From an uncultured Comamonadaceae bacterium (GTDB taxonomy: Bacteria; Pseudomonadota; Gammaproteobacteria; Burkholderiales; Burkholderiaceae), in the NCBI GenBank assembly GCA_946482595.1, contig CAMLSD010000162.1, forward strand, positions 1 to 7,073: a stretch of 7,073 bases of DNA. The letters run 5' to 3'. Positions 1 through 6,163 of the stretch are shown here, piece by piece. The notes beneath the pieces are model-generated. The model ran no database searches and had not been told where the DNA came from. It was given only the letters and a program-made list of their open reading frames with translations. A program made the position numbers and the translations under genes. Within the stretch, counting starts at the first letter, position 1, and each line of letters starts with the position of its first letter.

Positions 1-59
1 CCTGCGAACTCGCTCATGACCCGCGTGTCGTGGAGACCTATCTGGGAGCAAAACGCTGA
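1..59 (+). CDS. C-terminus of an ABC transporter ATP-binding protein, LivF/LivG type (partial, 5' end outside window)
   Basis: Reading from base 3, the frame gives CELAHDPRVVETYLGAKR followed by TGA at 57–59. A tail of the form 'xxDPRVVExYLG' at the extreme C-terminus is typical of the two ATPases (LivF and LivG) of branched-chain amino-acid-type ABC importers. These hydrolyse ATP on the cytoplasmic face to drive uptake of amino acids or, in many beta-proteobacteria, of aromatic and other carboxylic acids. No nucleotide-binding motif lies inside the window, so the family call rests on this short tail only, and LivF cannot be told from LivG. The stop is one base before the ATG of the acyl-CoA dehydrogenase, so the two are probably co-transcribed. 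The other + frame that stops nearby (TGA at 17–19) gives no recognisable tail. Confidence 0.7.
   Translation, partial: CELAHDPRVVETYLGAKR
44..48 (+). promoter_or_regulatory. Possible ribosome binding site of the acyl-CoA dehydrogenase
   Basis: GGGAG lies 12 bases before the ATG at 61, inside the last codons of the ABC ATPase. The spacing is rather long. With the one-base gap after the upstream stop, translation may depend partly on ribosomes finishing the upstream gene. Confidence 0.4.
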
Positions 60-60
60 C

Positions 61-1842
61 ATGTGGACCTACCAAGCGCCACTGCGTGACCTGCAGTTCG
101 TGATCGAGGAGCTGCTGGACGCTCCGGCCCGCTGGCGCGAGATCCCGGCCTTTGCCGACCTCGACGCCGACACCGCGCGCCAGATCCTTGCCGAGGCCGG
201 ACGTTTTGCCGCCGAGGTGCTCGCGCCCACCAACGCAACCGGCGATGTGCAGGGTTGCACCTGGGACCCGCAGAATGGCCAGGTGCGCACGCCCGATGGT
301 TTTGCCGCGGCGTATCGCAGCTTCTGCGACGGCGGCTGGCCGGCACTGGCCTGCGATCCGCAATGGGGCGGCCAGGGCCTGCCGCAGTTGCTGAACATGG
401 CGCTGCACGAGATGCTCAACAGCGCCAACCATGCCTGGACGATGTACCCCGGGCTGTCGCATGGGGCCTACGAGGCCTTGAAGGCCCATGCCACGCCCGA
501 GCTGCAGCAGCGCTACCTGCCGCCGATCGTCAGCGGTGAATGGCTGGCCACGATGTGCCTGACCGAATCGCATGCGGGCAGCGACCTGGGGCTGCTGCGC
601 ACCCGCGCCGAACCGCTGGGCACCGAGCTGGACAACGGTGCACCGGTGCGTGTGACCGGCACCAAGATCTTCATCTCGGGCGGTGACCACGACCTCACCG
701 ACAACATCGTGCACCTCGTGCTGGCCCGCCTGCCCGACGCGCCTGCGGGCAGCAAGGGGCTGTCGGTGGTGCTGGTGCCCAAGCTGCTGCCCGACGGCCA
801 GCCCAACGCCGTGCGCTGCGACGGCATCGAGAAGAAGATGGGCATCAAGGGCAGCGCGACCTGCGTGCTGAGCTTCGAGGGCGCCACCGGCTGGCTGATC
901 GGCGAAGCCCACCGCGGGCTGGCCGTGATGTTCATGATGATGAATGCCGCACGCCTGCAGGTGGGCATGCAGGGCCTGGGCCACCTCGAGGCCGCCCGGC
1001 AGAACGCCTTGCGGCACGCGCATGAACGCACCCAGTCCCGTGCGCCGGCACGGCCCGACGGCCCGGCCGCAAGCGGGCCCGATGCGATCGCGCTGCATCC
1101 TGCCGTGCGTCGCACGCTCTGGACACTCGAAGCCCTGACGCAGGGGCAGCGCCTGCTGGCGTTGTGGACGGCGCAACTGCTCGATCAGGCCGAGCACCAC
1201 CCCGAACCTGCGCTGCGCAGCCGCGCGGCCAATCTGACCGCCCTGCTGACGCCGATCGTCAAGTCCTTCCTGACGGCCAACGGCCACCATGGTGCCAATG
1301 CCGCACTGCAGGTCTGGGGCGGACACGGCTATGTGCACGACTTCGGCATCGAGCAGACGGTGCGAGACAGCCGCATCGCGATGATCTACGAGGGCACGAA
1401 CGAGATCCAGGCGATCGACCTGCTGCAGCGCAAGGTGTTCGAGGACGGTGGCCACCGCCTCGCCCTGCTGCTCGACGAACTTGACCGGGAGGTGCGCGCC
1501 TGCGCCGCCACGCCGTCGATCGCCGCACTGGCCGCACCGCTGCGCCAGGCCATCGATGCCCTGCGCGAAGCCACCGCGCGGCTGTACATCGGACGCAAGC
1601 AGGACGCCGAATGGCCCTTTCGTGTGGCCGACGACTACCTGCGTGCAGCCGGCCTGGTGCTGATGGGCTGGGCCTGGGCGCGCCGTGCCCGCGCCTGCGA
1701 GTCGCGCACCGACGACCCCTGGCATGCCGATCAGCTGGCCGCCGCCCGGTTCGGCATCGAGTGGCTGCTGCCGGAGGCGGCCTGGCTGCTGCGCCGGGTG
1801 CAGGACAGTGCACTGGCCCTGCCCTGGGCGCCCGGCGCATGA
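61..1842 (+). CDS. Acyl-CoA dehydrogenase, long DmdC-like form with extra C-terminal domain
   Basis: This is a FAD-dependent flavoprotein that removes two hydrogens from the alpha and beta carbons of an acyl-CoA and passes electrons to electron-transfer flavoprotein. The 593 residues fit the long family that includes 3-methylmercaptopropionyl-CoA dehydrogenase (DmdC), against about 380 for ordinary forms. In order there is a short N-terminal extension ending in an APLRDLQFVIEELL segment; an N-terminal helical domain; the beta-domain signature TESHAGSDLG from residue 168; a C-terminal helical domain with GGHGYVHDFGIEQTVRDSRI and then MIYEGTNEIQ, whose Glu444 is the expected catalytic base; and a C-terminal helical extension (about 465–585) containing GRKQDAEWPFRVADDYLRAAG. 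The frame is open back to the left edge, with an in-frame ATG at 16, but the ATG at 61 is chosen. It gives the family's usual N-terminus, has a GGGAG ahead and begins one base after the upstream stop. The real substrate cannot be read from sequence; DMSP breakdown should not be assumed. The gene overlaps marR by four bases. Confidence 0.93.
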   Translation: MWTYQAPLRDLQFVIEELLDAPARWREIPAFADLDADTARQILAEAGRFAAEVLAPTNATGDVQGCTWDPQNGQVRTPDGFAAAYRSFCDGGWPALACDPQWGGQGLPQLLNMALHEMLNSANHAWTMYPGLSHGAYEALKAHATPELQQRYLPPIVSGEWLATMCLTESHAGSDLGLLRTRAEPLGTELDNGAPVRVTGTKIFISGGDHDLTDNIVHLVLARLPDAPAGSKGLSVVLVPKLLPDGQPNAVRCDGIEKKMGIKGSATCVLSFEGATGWLIGEAHRGLAVMFMMMNAARLQVGMQGLGHLEAARQNALRHAHERTQSRAPARPDGPAASGPDAIALHPAVRRTLWTLEALTQGQRLLALWTAQLLDQAEHHPEPALRSRAANLTALLTPIVKSFLTANGHHGANAALQVWGGHGYVHDFGIEQTVRDSRIAMIYEGTNEIQAIDLLQRKVFEDGGHRLALLLDELDREVRACAATPSIAALAAPLRQAIDALREATARLYIGRKQDAEWPFRVADDYLRAAGLVLMGWAWARRARACESRTDDPWHADQLAAARFGIEWLLPEAAWLLRRVQDSALALPWAPGA

Positions 1843-2336
1843 ATGCCCGCGACCCCGCCGCAGGAACCCTGGACATGCCACGGCCGAAGACAACGTCCCA
1901 TGGCCTGGACCAGTCGTGCCTGCAGCATGTGCTGGGCTATCAGCTCGCCCAGGCCGACGTGCAGAGCAAGAAGATCTTCTTCCACCACGTGGGTCAGCCG
2001 CTGGGCCTGCGGCCGGTGGAGTTCACCATCCTGCTGCTGCTGGCGCACAACCGCCAGGTCACCCAGAAGCAGCTCGCGCAGGCGTTGGCGATGTCGGCAC
2101 CGAACATCACCGCGGTGCTGGACCGGCTGGCCGAACGCGGCCTGCTCACCCGGGTGCGCAGCGAAACCGACCGCCGTTCCCAGCACATCCACCTGACCGA
2201 CACCGGCCACGACCTGGCCCGGCGCGCGCATGAGGTGTCGCTGTCGATGGAGCAGGACCTGATGCACCAGCTCAGCGAGGCCGAATGGGCCATCCTGATC
2301 GAGCTGCTGCAGAAGGTGGCCCGCTACCGGGGCTGA
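1839..2336 (+). CDS. MarR-family transcriptional regulator
   Basis: This is a small dimeric winged-helix DNA-binding protein, usually a repressor released by an aromatic acid, acyl-CoA or oxidant. From the start at 1839 it has 165 residues. A dimerisation helix (about 24–52) leads into LGLRPVEFTILLLLAHN. The helix-turn-helix follows, with QKQLAQALAMS and the recognition helix SAPNITAVLDRLAERGLL (86–103). The wing holds the family signature RSETDRRSQHIHLTDTG (107–123), and C-terminal helices complete the dimer interface. The ATG at 1839 overlaps the dehydrogenase TGA as ATGA, which suggests translational coupling. A second in-frame ATG at 1875 has AGGA nine bases ahead and would give 153 residues, so the start is not settled. 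Its place behind an acyl-CoA dehydrogenase and a Liv-type ATPase suggests that it controls this operon in response to the substrate or its CoA ester. That is inference from known MarR regulators such as CouR and FerR, which bind hydroxycinnamoyl-CoA esters. Confidence 0.92.
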   Translation: MNARDPAAGTLDMPRPKTTSHGLDQSCLQHVLGYQLAQADVQSKKIFFHHVGQPLGLRPVEFTILLLLAHNRQVTQKQLAQALAMSAPNITAVLDRLAERGLLTRVRSETDRRSQHIHLTDTGHDLARRAHEVSLSMEQDLMHQLSEAEWAILIELLQKVARYRG

Positions 2337-2353
2337 GCGCACCGTCTCAGGCC
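2331..2353. other. Short inverted repeat spanning two converging stop codons
   Basis: CTGAG (2333–2337) and CTCAG (2346–2350) are exact reverse complements around an 8-base loop. After one G/G mismatch two further pairs are possible (2330–2331 with 2352–2353). The repeat includes the TGA of marR and the TGA of the chemoreceptor on the other strand. There is no T run on either side, so it is at best a weak two-way termination element. Part of the symmetry comes from two TGA codons facing each other. Confidence 0.2.
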
Positions 2354-3954
2354 ATCGACAGCCTGAACGACGCCACCACCTGATCCAGGCGCGCCGCCTG
2401 CTGCCGCATCGACTCGGCGGCCGAGGCCGCCTGCTCGACCAGCGCGGCATTCTGCTGCGTCATCTGGTCGAGCTGCGTCACCGAATCGTTGACGTGCGAG
2501 ATGCCCTCGGTCTGCTGCAGGGTGGCGGTGCTGATCTCGGACATCAGCTGGCTGACGCGGCGGATCGCCCCCACCGTCTCGTCCATCGTGCGGCCCGCCA
2601 CCTCGACCTGGGAGGTGCCGTTGCGCACCTTGTCGACCGAGTCGGCGATCAGGCCCTTGATCTCCTTGGCCGCGGTGGCCGAGCGCTGGGCGAGGTTGCG
2701 CACCTCGCCGGCCACCACGGCAAAGCCGCGCCCCTGCTCGCCGGCCCGGGCAGCTTCGACCGCGGCATTGAGCGCCAGGATGTTCGTCTGGAACGAAATG
2801 CCGTCGATCACGCCGATGATCTCCTCGATGCGGCGCGAGGCCGCGCTGATCTCGCTCATCGTGCTGACCACCTGGGACACCACCTCACCGCCCTGGGTGG
2901 CCACGGTCGTGGCCTGCTGCGCCAGATCGTTGGCCTCGCGCGCCGTGCTGGCATTGTGCTGCACGGTCGTGGTGAGCTGCTCCATGGCCGAGGCCGTCTG
3001 CTGCAGGTTGCCGGCCTGCTGCTCGGTGCGCGTGGACAGGTCGCTGTTGCCCTGCGCGATCTCGCCCGAGGCCACGGTGATACCTTCGGTGCCGCGGCGC
3101 ACCTCGCGCACGATGCGTTCCAGGCCCTGGGTCATGTCGTCCATCGAGCGCATCAGCGCCGCGAACTCGTCGTGCCCGCGCACCTCGATGCGCTGCGACA
3201 GGTCACCTTCGGCCACCCGCCTGGCCGCCAGCACCGCCCGGTCGAGCGAGCGCTTGATGTGTCCGGCCACCCGCCACGCAAACACCGCACCGGCCACGGT
3301 GAGCACCAGCGCCGCCAGGGCCGCCAGCCGCGCGGCACGCTGCCCGGCGGTCTGCACCTCATGCAGCTTGCGCGCCAGCAGCTCGCGCTGCAGCTCGCCG
3401 TAGCGCCGGATTTCATCGTTGTAGGCTTTTTGCGCCGGCATGAAGGCACTGTCGAACATCGCGCTGGCGCCGGCCACGTCACCGATCTTCTTGTACTCGC
3501 CCATCTCCTTCAGCGCCTTGAGCAGCTCCTCGCGACGCGGCTTGAAGCGCTCCAGCCAGGCCTGCTGCTCCGGGCTCGTCGCTTCGGACTCGACCCGGCG
3601 GAACATCTCGCCGACTTCCTTGACGCGCGGCTCGATCGTCGGGCCGAAGAACTCGGCAATGCCGGCGTCGTTGGACTTGTTGACGGCCATGATGCGCAGC
3701 GAGGTGTCCTCGGACAGCGCGATCCACCGGTCGACATGCCGGATGCGGTCGAGTTCGGTTTCGCCGAATTCGCGCAGCGATGCCTCCATGGCCCGCTGCT
3801 GCCACAGGGCGCCGGCCACGAACAGGCACATCACGACGAGCGAAAAGCCGAAGCTGATGGCCAGTTGCACGCCCACACCCCACCGGGGTGCCATGGCACC
3901 CAGCCTTAACCACCATCTGCCTGTTTGTTTCATCGATTTAACCTTGAAGTTCAT
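2347..3954 (-). CDS. Methyl-accepting chemotaxis protein with four-helix-bundle sensor and HAMP domain
   Basis: This inner-membrane chemoreceptor of 535 residues reports ligand binding to CheW and CheA. A basic, Trp-rich cytoplasmic N-terminus (1–27) leads into membrane segment 1 (about 28–50). The periplasmic region (about 51–206) is predicted helical with no Cache or PAS signature and fits a 4HB-type sensor. Membrane segment 2 lies at about 207–229 and HAMP at about 230–282, with [10 protein letters not shown]. The cytoplasmic coiled coil has its hairpin tip at about 380–425, including [20 protein letters not shown] and [18 protein letters not shown], which are near-invariant contact residues for CheA and CheW. 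The protein ends in ASFRLSMA with no NWETF-like pentapeptide for CheR/CheB, so adaptation enzymes must act without that tether. The start at 3954 has GAGGGG nine bases upstream; Met8 (3933) has AAGG and is a fallback. It faces away from a substrate-binding protein, its possible partner. The ligand is unknown. Confidence 0.95.
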   Translation of the reverse strand: MNFKVKSMKQTGRWWLRLGAMAPRWGVGVQLAISFGFSLVVMCLFVAGALWQQRAMEASLREFGETELDRIRHVDRWIALSEDTSLRIMAVNKSNDAGIAEFFGPTIEPRVKEVGEMFRRVESEATSPEQQAWLERFKPRREELLKALKEMGEYKKIGDVAGASAMFDSAFMPAQKAYNDEIRRYGELQRELLARKLHEVQTAGQRAARLAALAALVLTVAGAVFAWRVAGHIKRSLDRAVLAARRVAEGDLSQRIEVRGHDEFAALMRSMDDMTQGLERIVREVRRGTEGITVASGEIAQGNSDLSTRTEQQAGNLQQTASAMEQLTTTVQHNASTAREANDLAQQATTVATQGGEVVSQVVSTMSEISAASRRIEEIIGVIDGISFQTNILALNAAVEAARAGEQGRGFAVVAGEVRNLAQRSATAAKEIKGLIADSVDKVRNGTSQVEVAGRTMDETVGAIRRVSQLMSEISTATLQQTEGISHVNDSVTQLDQMTQQNAALVEQAASAAESMRQQAARLDQVVASFRLSMA

Positions 3955-3963
3955 CCTCTACCG

Positions 3964-3969
3964 CCCCTC
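3964..3969 (-). promoter_or_regulatory. Ribosome binding site of the chemoreceptor
   Basis: On the minus strand this reads GAGGGG, nine bases before the ATG whose first base is 3954. It favours that start over Met8, although Met8 also has an AAGG at a similar distance. Confidence 0.55.
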
Positions 3970-4015
3970 GCCGCGTTGGCCCGAAGCCCTCGCGGCCCCG
4001 CTCGCAGGGCCCTCC

Positions 4016-4025
4016 ATAGCGCTAT
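4016..4025. repeat. Perfect 10-bp palindrome ATAGCGCTAT
   Basis: ATAGCGCTAT is its own reverse complement, and the symmetry stops at both flanking bases. It lies 62 bp upstream of the chemoreceptor start and could be half of an operator or chance. No regulator is assigned. Confidence 0.35.
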
Positions 4026-4051
4026 CGGTCACGGATCGACACACAAGATGC

Positions 4052-4061
4052 GGGTTAACCC
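4052..4061. repeat. Perfect 10-bp palindrome GGGTTAACCC
   Basis: GGGTTAACCC is self-complementary and sits in the AT-richer core of the divergent spacer, directly before the tandem CGGTGATT repeat. Its place 75 bp ahead of the binding-protein start would suit a regulator site, but no family is assigned. Confidence 0.35.
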
Positions 4062-4077
4062 CGGTGATTCGGTGATT
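4062..4077. repeat. Tandem direct repeat, two exact copies of CGGTGATT
   Basis: CGGTGATT occurs at 4062–4069 and again at 4070–4077 with no mismatch and no gap. The copies follow directly on the GGGTTAACCC palindrome. An 8-bp period is not a whole helical turn, so two copies would not present the same face to a single regulator. It could be a slippage product or a pair of half-sites. Confidence 0.5.
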
Positions 4078-4121
4078 TTTCAGGTCCGACACTACTGCCC
4101 GAATCATTCAACACATTAATT

Positions 4122-4128
4122 AAGAGGG
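4122..4128 (+). promoter_or_regulatory. Ribosome binding site of the substrate-binding protein
   Basis: AAGAGGG ends seven bases before the ATG at 4136, which is near-ideal spacing and fixes the start. A second purine stretch, GGAG at 4130–4133, is too close to serve. Confidence 0.8.
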
Positions 4129-4135
4129 TGGAGAC

Positions 4136-5263
4136 ATGAAGCGGAGAGGCTTGATGCTCGGAGCGGCCGCCGCCACGCTGGCGGCGGCCTCATGGCCGGG
4201 CAGCGCGCGGTCCCAGGGCAACGAGATCGTGCTGGGGCACACCGGCATCCTGAGCGGCCCGCTGGGCAGTGCCGTGCGCACCTTCGTGGCCGGTGCCGCG
4301 CTGGCCTTCGAGCAGGCCAATGCGTCGGGCGGCATCCAGGGGCGCCGGATCAGGCTGGTCTCGCTGGACGACGAACTCAAGCCCGACCTGGCGGTGGCCA
4401 ACTACCGCAAGCTGCTGGACGAACACCGGGTGCTGGCATGCTTTGGCTGTGTCGGCTCCGGCACCACGGCCGCAGCCGCGCCGGTGCTGACCGACAGCGG
4501 CGCCCCGCTGGTCGGCCCCTATGCGGTGGCCGACTCGGCACGCGACCGCGCGCGCGGCGCCATCTACTGCACGCGCTCCAGCTATGGTCGGGAGGCCGAG
4601 GTGCTGGTGCAGCACCTCACCACACTGGGCATCACGCGCATCGCCGCGGTGGTGCTCGCCAACCCGGGCGGCAAGGAGGTGGCCAGCCAGGTCGAAGCCG
4701 CGCTGAAGCGGCAGGGGCTGGAGCTGGCGGGTGCCATCTCGGTCGAGGGCGACGGTCGCGACACGGCCGAGGCGGCAGCCAGCCTGGCCAAGGTGCAGCC
4801 GCAGGCCGTCATCATGTACCTGGGTGGCACGCTGCCGGCCCAGTTCATGAAGGCCACCTGGGCCGCGGGCGCATCCCCGTCGTTCTACGGCATGTCGATC
4901 GTGCAGGGTGAGGTGGCCGCGCGCCTGCTGGGCGACAAGACACGCGGGCTGGCGATCGCGCAGATCACCCCGTACCCGTGGAGCCAGGTCGAGCCGGTGG
5001 CCCGCGACTACCGCCGCCTGGCCGAGGCCGCCGGCACGACGGTGGGCTACACCAGCTTCGAGGGTTACCTCAGCGCCCAGGTGATGCTCGAGGCGATGCG
5101 CCGCGCCGGCCGCGACACCACCCGCGCCGGGCTGCATGCGGTGCTGCGCAACCTGCGCATGCGCGTGGCCGGCATGGAGATCGACTTCACCGGCGGGCAG
5201 CACAACGGCTCGCGCTTCGTCGAGCTGGTGCAGGTCACGCACGAAGGCCGCTACGTGCGCTGA
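4136..5263 (+). CDS. Periplasmic substrate-binding protein, branched-chain amino acid (LivK-like, type-1 fold)
   Basis: This is the secreted binding component of an ABC importer: a two-lobed protein that closes on its ligand in the periplasm. It has 375 residues, normal for the family. An N-terminal signal (1–26) has Arg3–Arg4 followed by Gly-Leu-Met, which resembles a weak Tat motif; then an Ala-rich core and a likely cut after Ala24-Arg-Ser26. The mature part opens with EIVLGHTGILSGPLGSAVR and carries family blocks GGIQGRRIRLVSLDDE (65–80), FGCVGSGTTAAAAPVLTDSG (103–122), a hinge-region TLGITRIAAVV, SFEGYLSAQV (307–316) and FTGGQHNGSRFVEL (351–364). There is no Cys for a lipid anchor at the cleavage site. 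No permease or ATPase adjoins it. Beta-proteobacteria often carry such orphan binding proteins. The nearest possible partners are the transporter ending at base 59 and the divergent chemoreceptor. The ligand cannot be predicted and need not be an amino acid. Confidence 0.93.
   Translation: MKRRGLMLGAAAATLAAASWPGSARSQGNEIVLGHTGILSGPLGSAVRTFVAGAALAFEQANASGGIQGRRIRLVSLDDELKPDLAVANYRKLLDEHRVLACFGCVGSGTTAAAAPVLTDSGAPLVGPYAVADSARDRARGAIYCTRSSYGREAEVLVQHLTTLGITRIAAVVLANPGGKEVASQVEAALKRQGLELAGAISVEGDGRDTAEAAASLAKVQPQAVIMYLGGTLPAQFMKATWAAGASPSFYGMSIVQGEVAARLLGDKTRGLAIAQITPYPWSQVEPVARDYRRLAEAAGTTVGYTSFEGYLSAQVMLEAMRRAGRDTTRAGLHAVLRNLRMRVAGMEIDFTGGQHNGSRFVELVQVTHEGRYVR
4165..4189 (+). repeat. Perfect 11-bp stem-loop inside the signal-peptide codons
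   Basis: An 11-base arm (4165–4175) is exactly complementary to 4179–4189 across a three-base CGC loop. It is wholly GC apart from one A–T pair, so it would be very stable in RNA. It encodes the Ala-rich core of the signal peptide, beginning 29 bases after the start codon. Runs of Ala codons (GCC/GCG) readily make such complementarity, so the function is uncertain. Confidence 0.5.
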
Positions 5264-5392
5264 CGCCACACCGACGAGTGACAGCGTGGCCCGGCGCTGT
5301 CAGACAGGGCCGACAGGCGCATCGGCCTGCCGCCCATGGCCCGGGCGGGAGCGACTTCCTACGATGGGGCAAGCTGATTCACATCACTTGCC
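5264..5392. other. Intergenic region between the binding protein and ybhP-like gene
   Basis: These 129 bp contain one clean stem-loop (5279–5302) and little else. TACGAT at 5360–5365 could be a −10 for the downstream gene, but no −35 of fair quality stands behind it. No small gene is supported. Confidence 0.5.
5279..5302 (+). terminator. Candidate terminator hairpin after the substrate-binding gene
   Basis: TGACAGCG (5279–5286) and CGCTGTCA (5295–5302) are exact reverse complements with an 8-base loop, and start 15 bases after the stop codon. No T tract follows (the next bases are GACAGGGC), so this is not a canonical intrinsic terminator. It may protect the 3' end or assist Rho-dependent termination. 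Confidence 0.4.
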
Positions 5393-6163
5393 ATGCCGAC
5401 CCGATCCGACCGCTCACCGCTGCGCCTGCGGGTGTTGACCGTCAACGTCCACAAGGGCTTCAGCTTCCTGAACCGACGCTTCATCCTGCCCGAGCTGCGC
5501 GATGCGGTGCGGGCGGTGGGTGCCGACGTGGTGTTCCTGCAGGAGGTGGTGGGTGCCCATGAGCGCCACGCCCGCCGCCACCCCAACTGGCCGGCGGCGC
5601 CGCAGTACGAATACCTGGCCGACACGCTGTGGCAGCAGCATGCCTACGGTCGCAATGCGGTCTACCCCTGGGGGCACCATGGCAACGCGGTGCTGTCGCG
5701 CTACCCGATCGTGCGCCACGAGAACCGCGACATCTCGATTGCCGGGCCCGAGCGCCGCGGCCTGCTGCACTGCGTGCTGCACGTGCCCGAACGTGCGCTG
5801 GACGTGCACGCCGTGTGCGTGCACCTGGGCCTGCAGGAAACCCACCGCCATTGCCAGACCCATCTGCTGTGCGAGCTGCTGCGCCATGACGTGCCCGAGC
5901 AGGCGCCCGTGGTGGTGGCCGGCGACTTCAACGACTGGCGCCTGAAAGCCCACCGCACGCTCGGCCAGCAGGCGCGCCTGCAGGAGGTGCACGGCACGGC
6001 GCACGGCCGCCCGGCGCGCACCTTCCCGGCCCGCTGGCCGCTGCTGCGCCTGGACCGCATCTATGTGCGCAACGTCGCTGCACCCCGGGCGCTGGCGCTG
6101 CAACCGCGCCCCTGGTCCCACCTGTCGGACCACGCGCCCCTGGCCGCGGAGGTCCAGCTATGA
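5393..6163 (+). CDS. Endonuclease/exonuclease/phosphatase-fold protein, YbhP-like
   Basis: This is a metal-dependent phosphodiesterase or phosphatase of the DNase I-like superfamily, 256 residues long. The expected active-site set is present: Asn18 in TVNVHKGFSF, Glu51 in VVFLQEVV, His144 in HLGL, Asp178 and Asn180 in GDFNDW, and Asp246-His247 in LSDHAPL. TFPARWPLLRLDRIYVRN near the C-terminus is characteristic of the YbhP group. No signal peptide or membrane segment is seen, so it is probably cytoplasmic. The true substrate of YbhP is not established. The four-base overlap with a ClsB-like synthase repeats the E. coli ybhP–clsB neighbourhood and suggests a role in phospholipid or lipid head-group chemistry rather than DNA repair. 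An in-frame TGA at 5375–5377 limits the start to 5393 or later. That ATG has no clear Shine–Dalgarno; GTG or TTG at residues 14–15 is possible, but would leave only three or four residues before Asn18. Confidence 0.9.
   Translation: MPTRSDRSPLRLRVLTVNVHKGFSFLNRRFILPELRDAVRAVGADVVFLQEVVGAHERHARRHPNWPAAPQYEYLADTLWQQHAYGRNAVYPWGHHGNAVLSRYPIVRHENRDISIAGPERRGLLHCVLHVPERALDVHAVCVHLGLQETHRHCQTHLLCELLRHDVPEQAPVVVAGDFNDWRLKAHRTLGQQARLQEVHGTAHGRPARTFPARWPLLRLDRIYVRNVAAPRALALQPRPWSHLSDHAPLAAEVQL
6148..6152 (+). promoter_or_regulatory. Ribosome binding site of the ClsB-like gene
   Basis: A full GGAGG ends seven bases before the ATG at 6160 and lies inside the last codons of the ybhP-like gene. It settles the start of the synthase and shows that it can be initiated independently as well as by coupling. 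Confidence 0.85.

Larger units (their letters stand above)
3955..4135. promoter_or_regulatory. Divergent intergenic region between the chemoreceptor and the substrate-binding protein
   Basis: These 181 bp must carry the promoters of both outward-facing genes. The half nearer the binding protein (about 4040–4125) is clearly AT-richer than the flanking genes. It contains two perfect 10-bp palindromes and a perfect tandem 8-bp repeat, listed separately. I cannot point to a convincing −35/−10 pair for either gene. ATTAAT at 4115–4120 is a poor −10 candidate for the binding protein, with no good −35 behind it. No ORF in it looks real. Confidence 0.6.

Noticed and set aside
16..60. Upstream ATG extending the acyl-CoA dehydrogenase by 15 residues
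   Set aside because: It would overlap the ABC ATPase tail, adds residues foreign to the family, and has no ribosome binding site visible in the 15 bases available.
2494..3909. 471-codon open frame on the + strand opposite the chemoreceptor
   Set aside because: The translation is a His/Leu/Arg-rich shadow typical of the strand opposite a high-GC gene, with no domain. The minus strand encodes an intact chemoreceptor with all expected motifs.
4022..4048. Sigma-28 (flagellar) promoter for the chemoreceptor on the minus strand
   Set aside because: ACCGATAG at 4022–4029 (minus strand) resembles the GCCGATAA −10, but there is no TAAA-like −35 at the right distance, so I do not call it.
3925..4119. 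64-codon + frame across the divergent spacer
   Set aside because: It overlaps the chemoreceptor start, has no ribosome binding site or family resemblance, and runs through the repeat-rich regulatory stretch.
4190..5269. 359-codon open frame on the minus strand opposite the substrate-binding gene
   Set aside because: It is compositionally a shadow frame, and the + strand gene has a signal peptide, ribosome binding site and family motifs.
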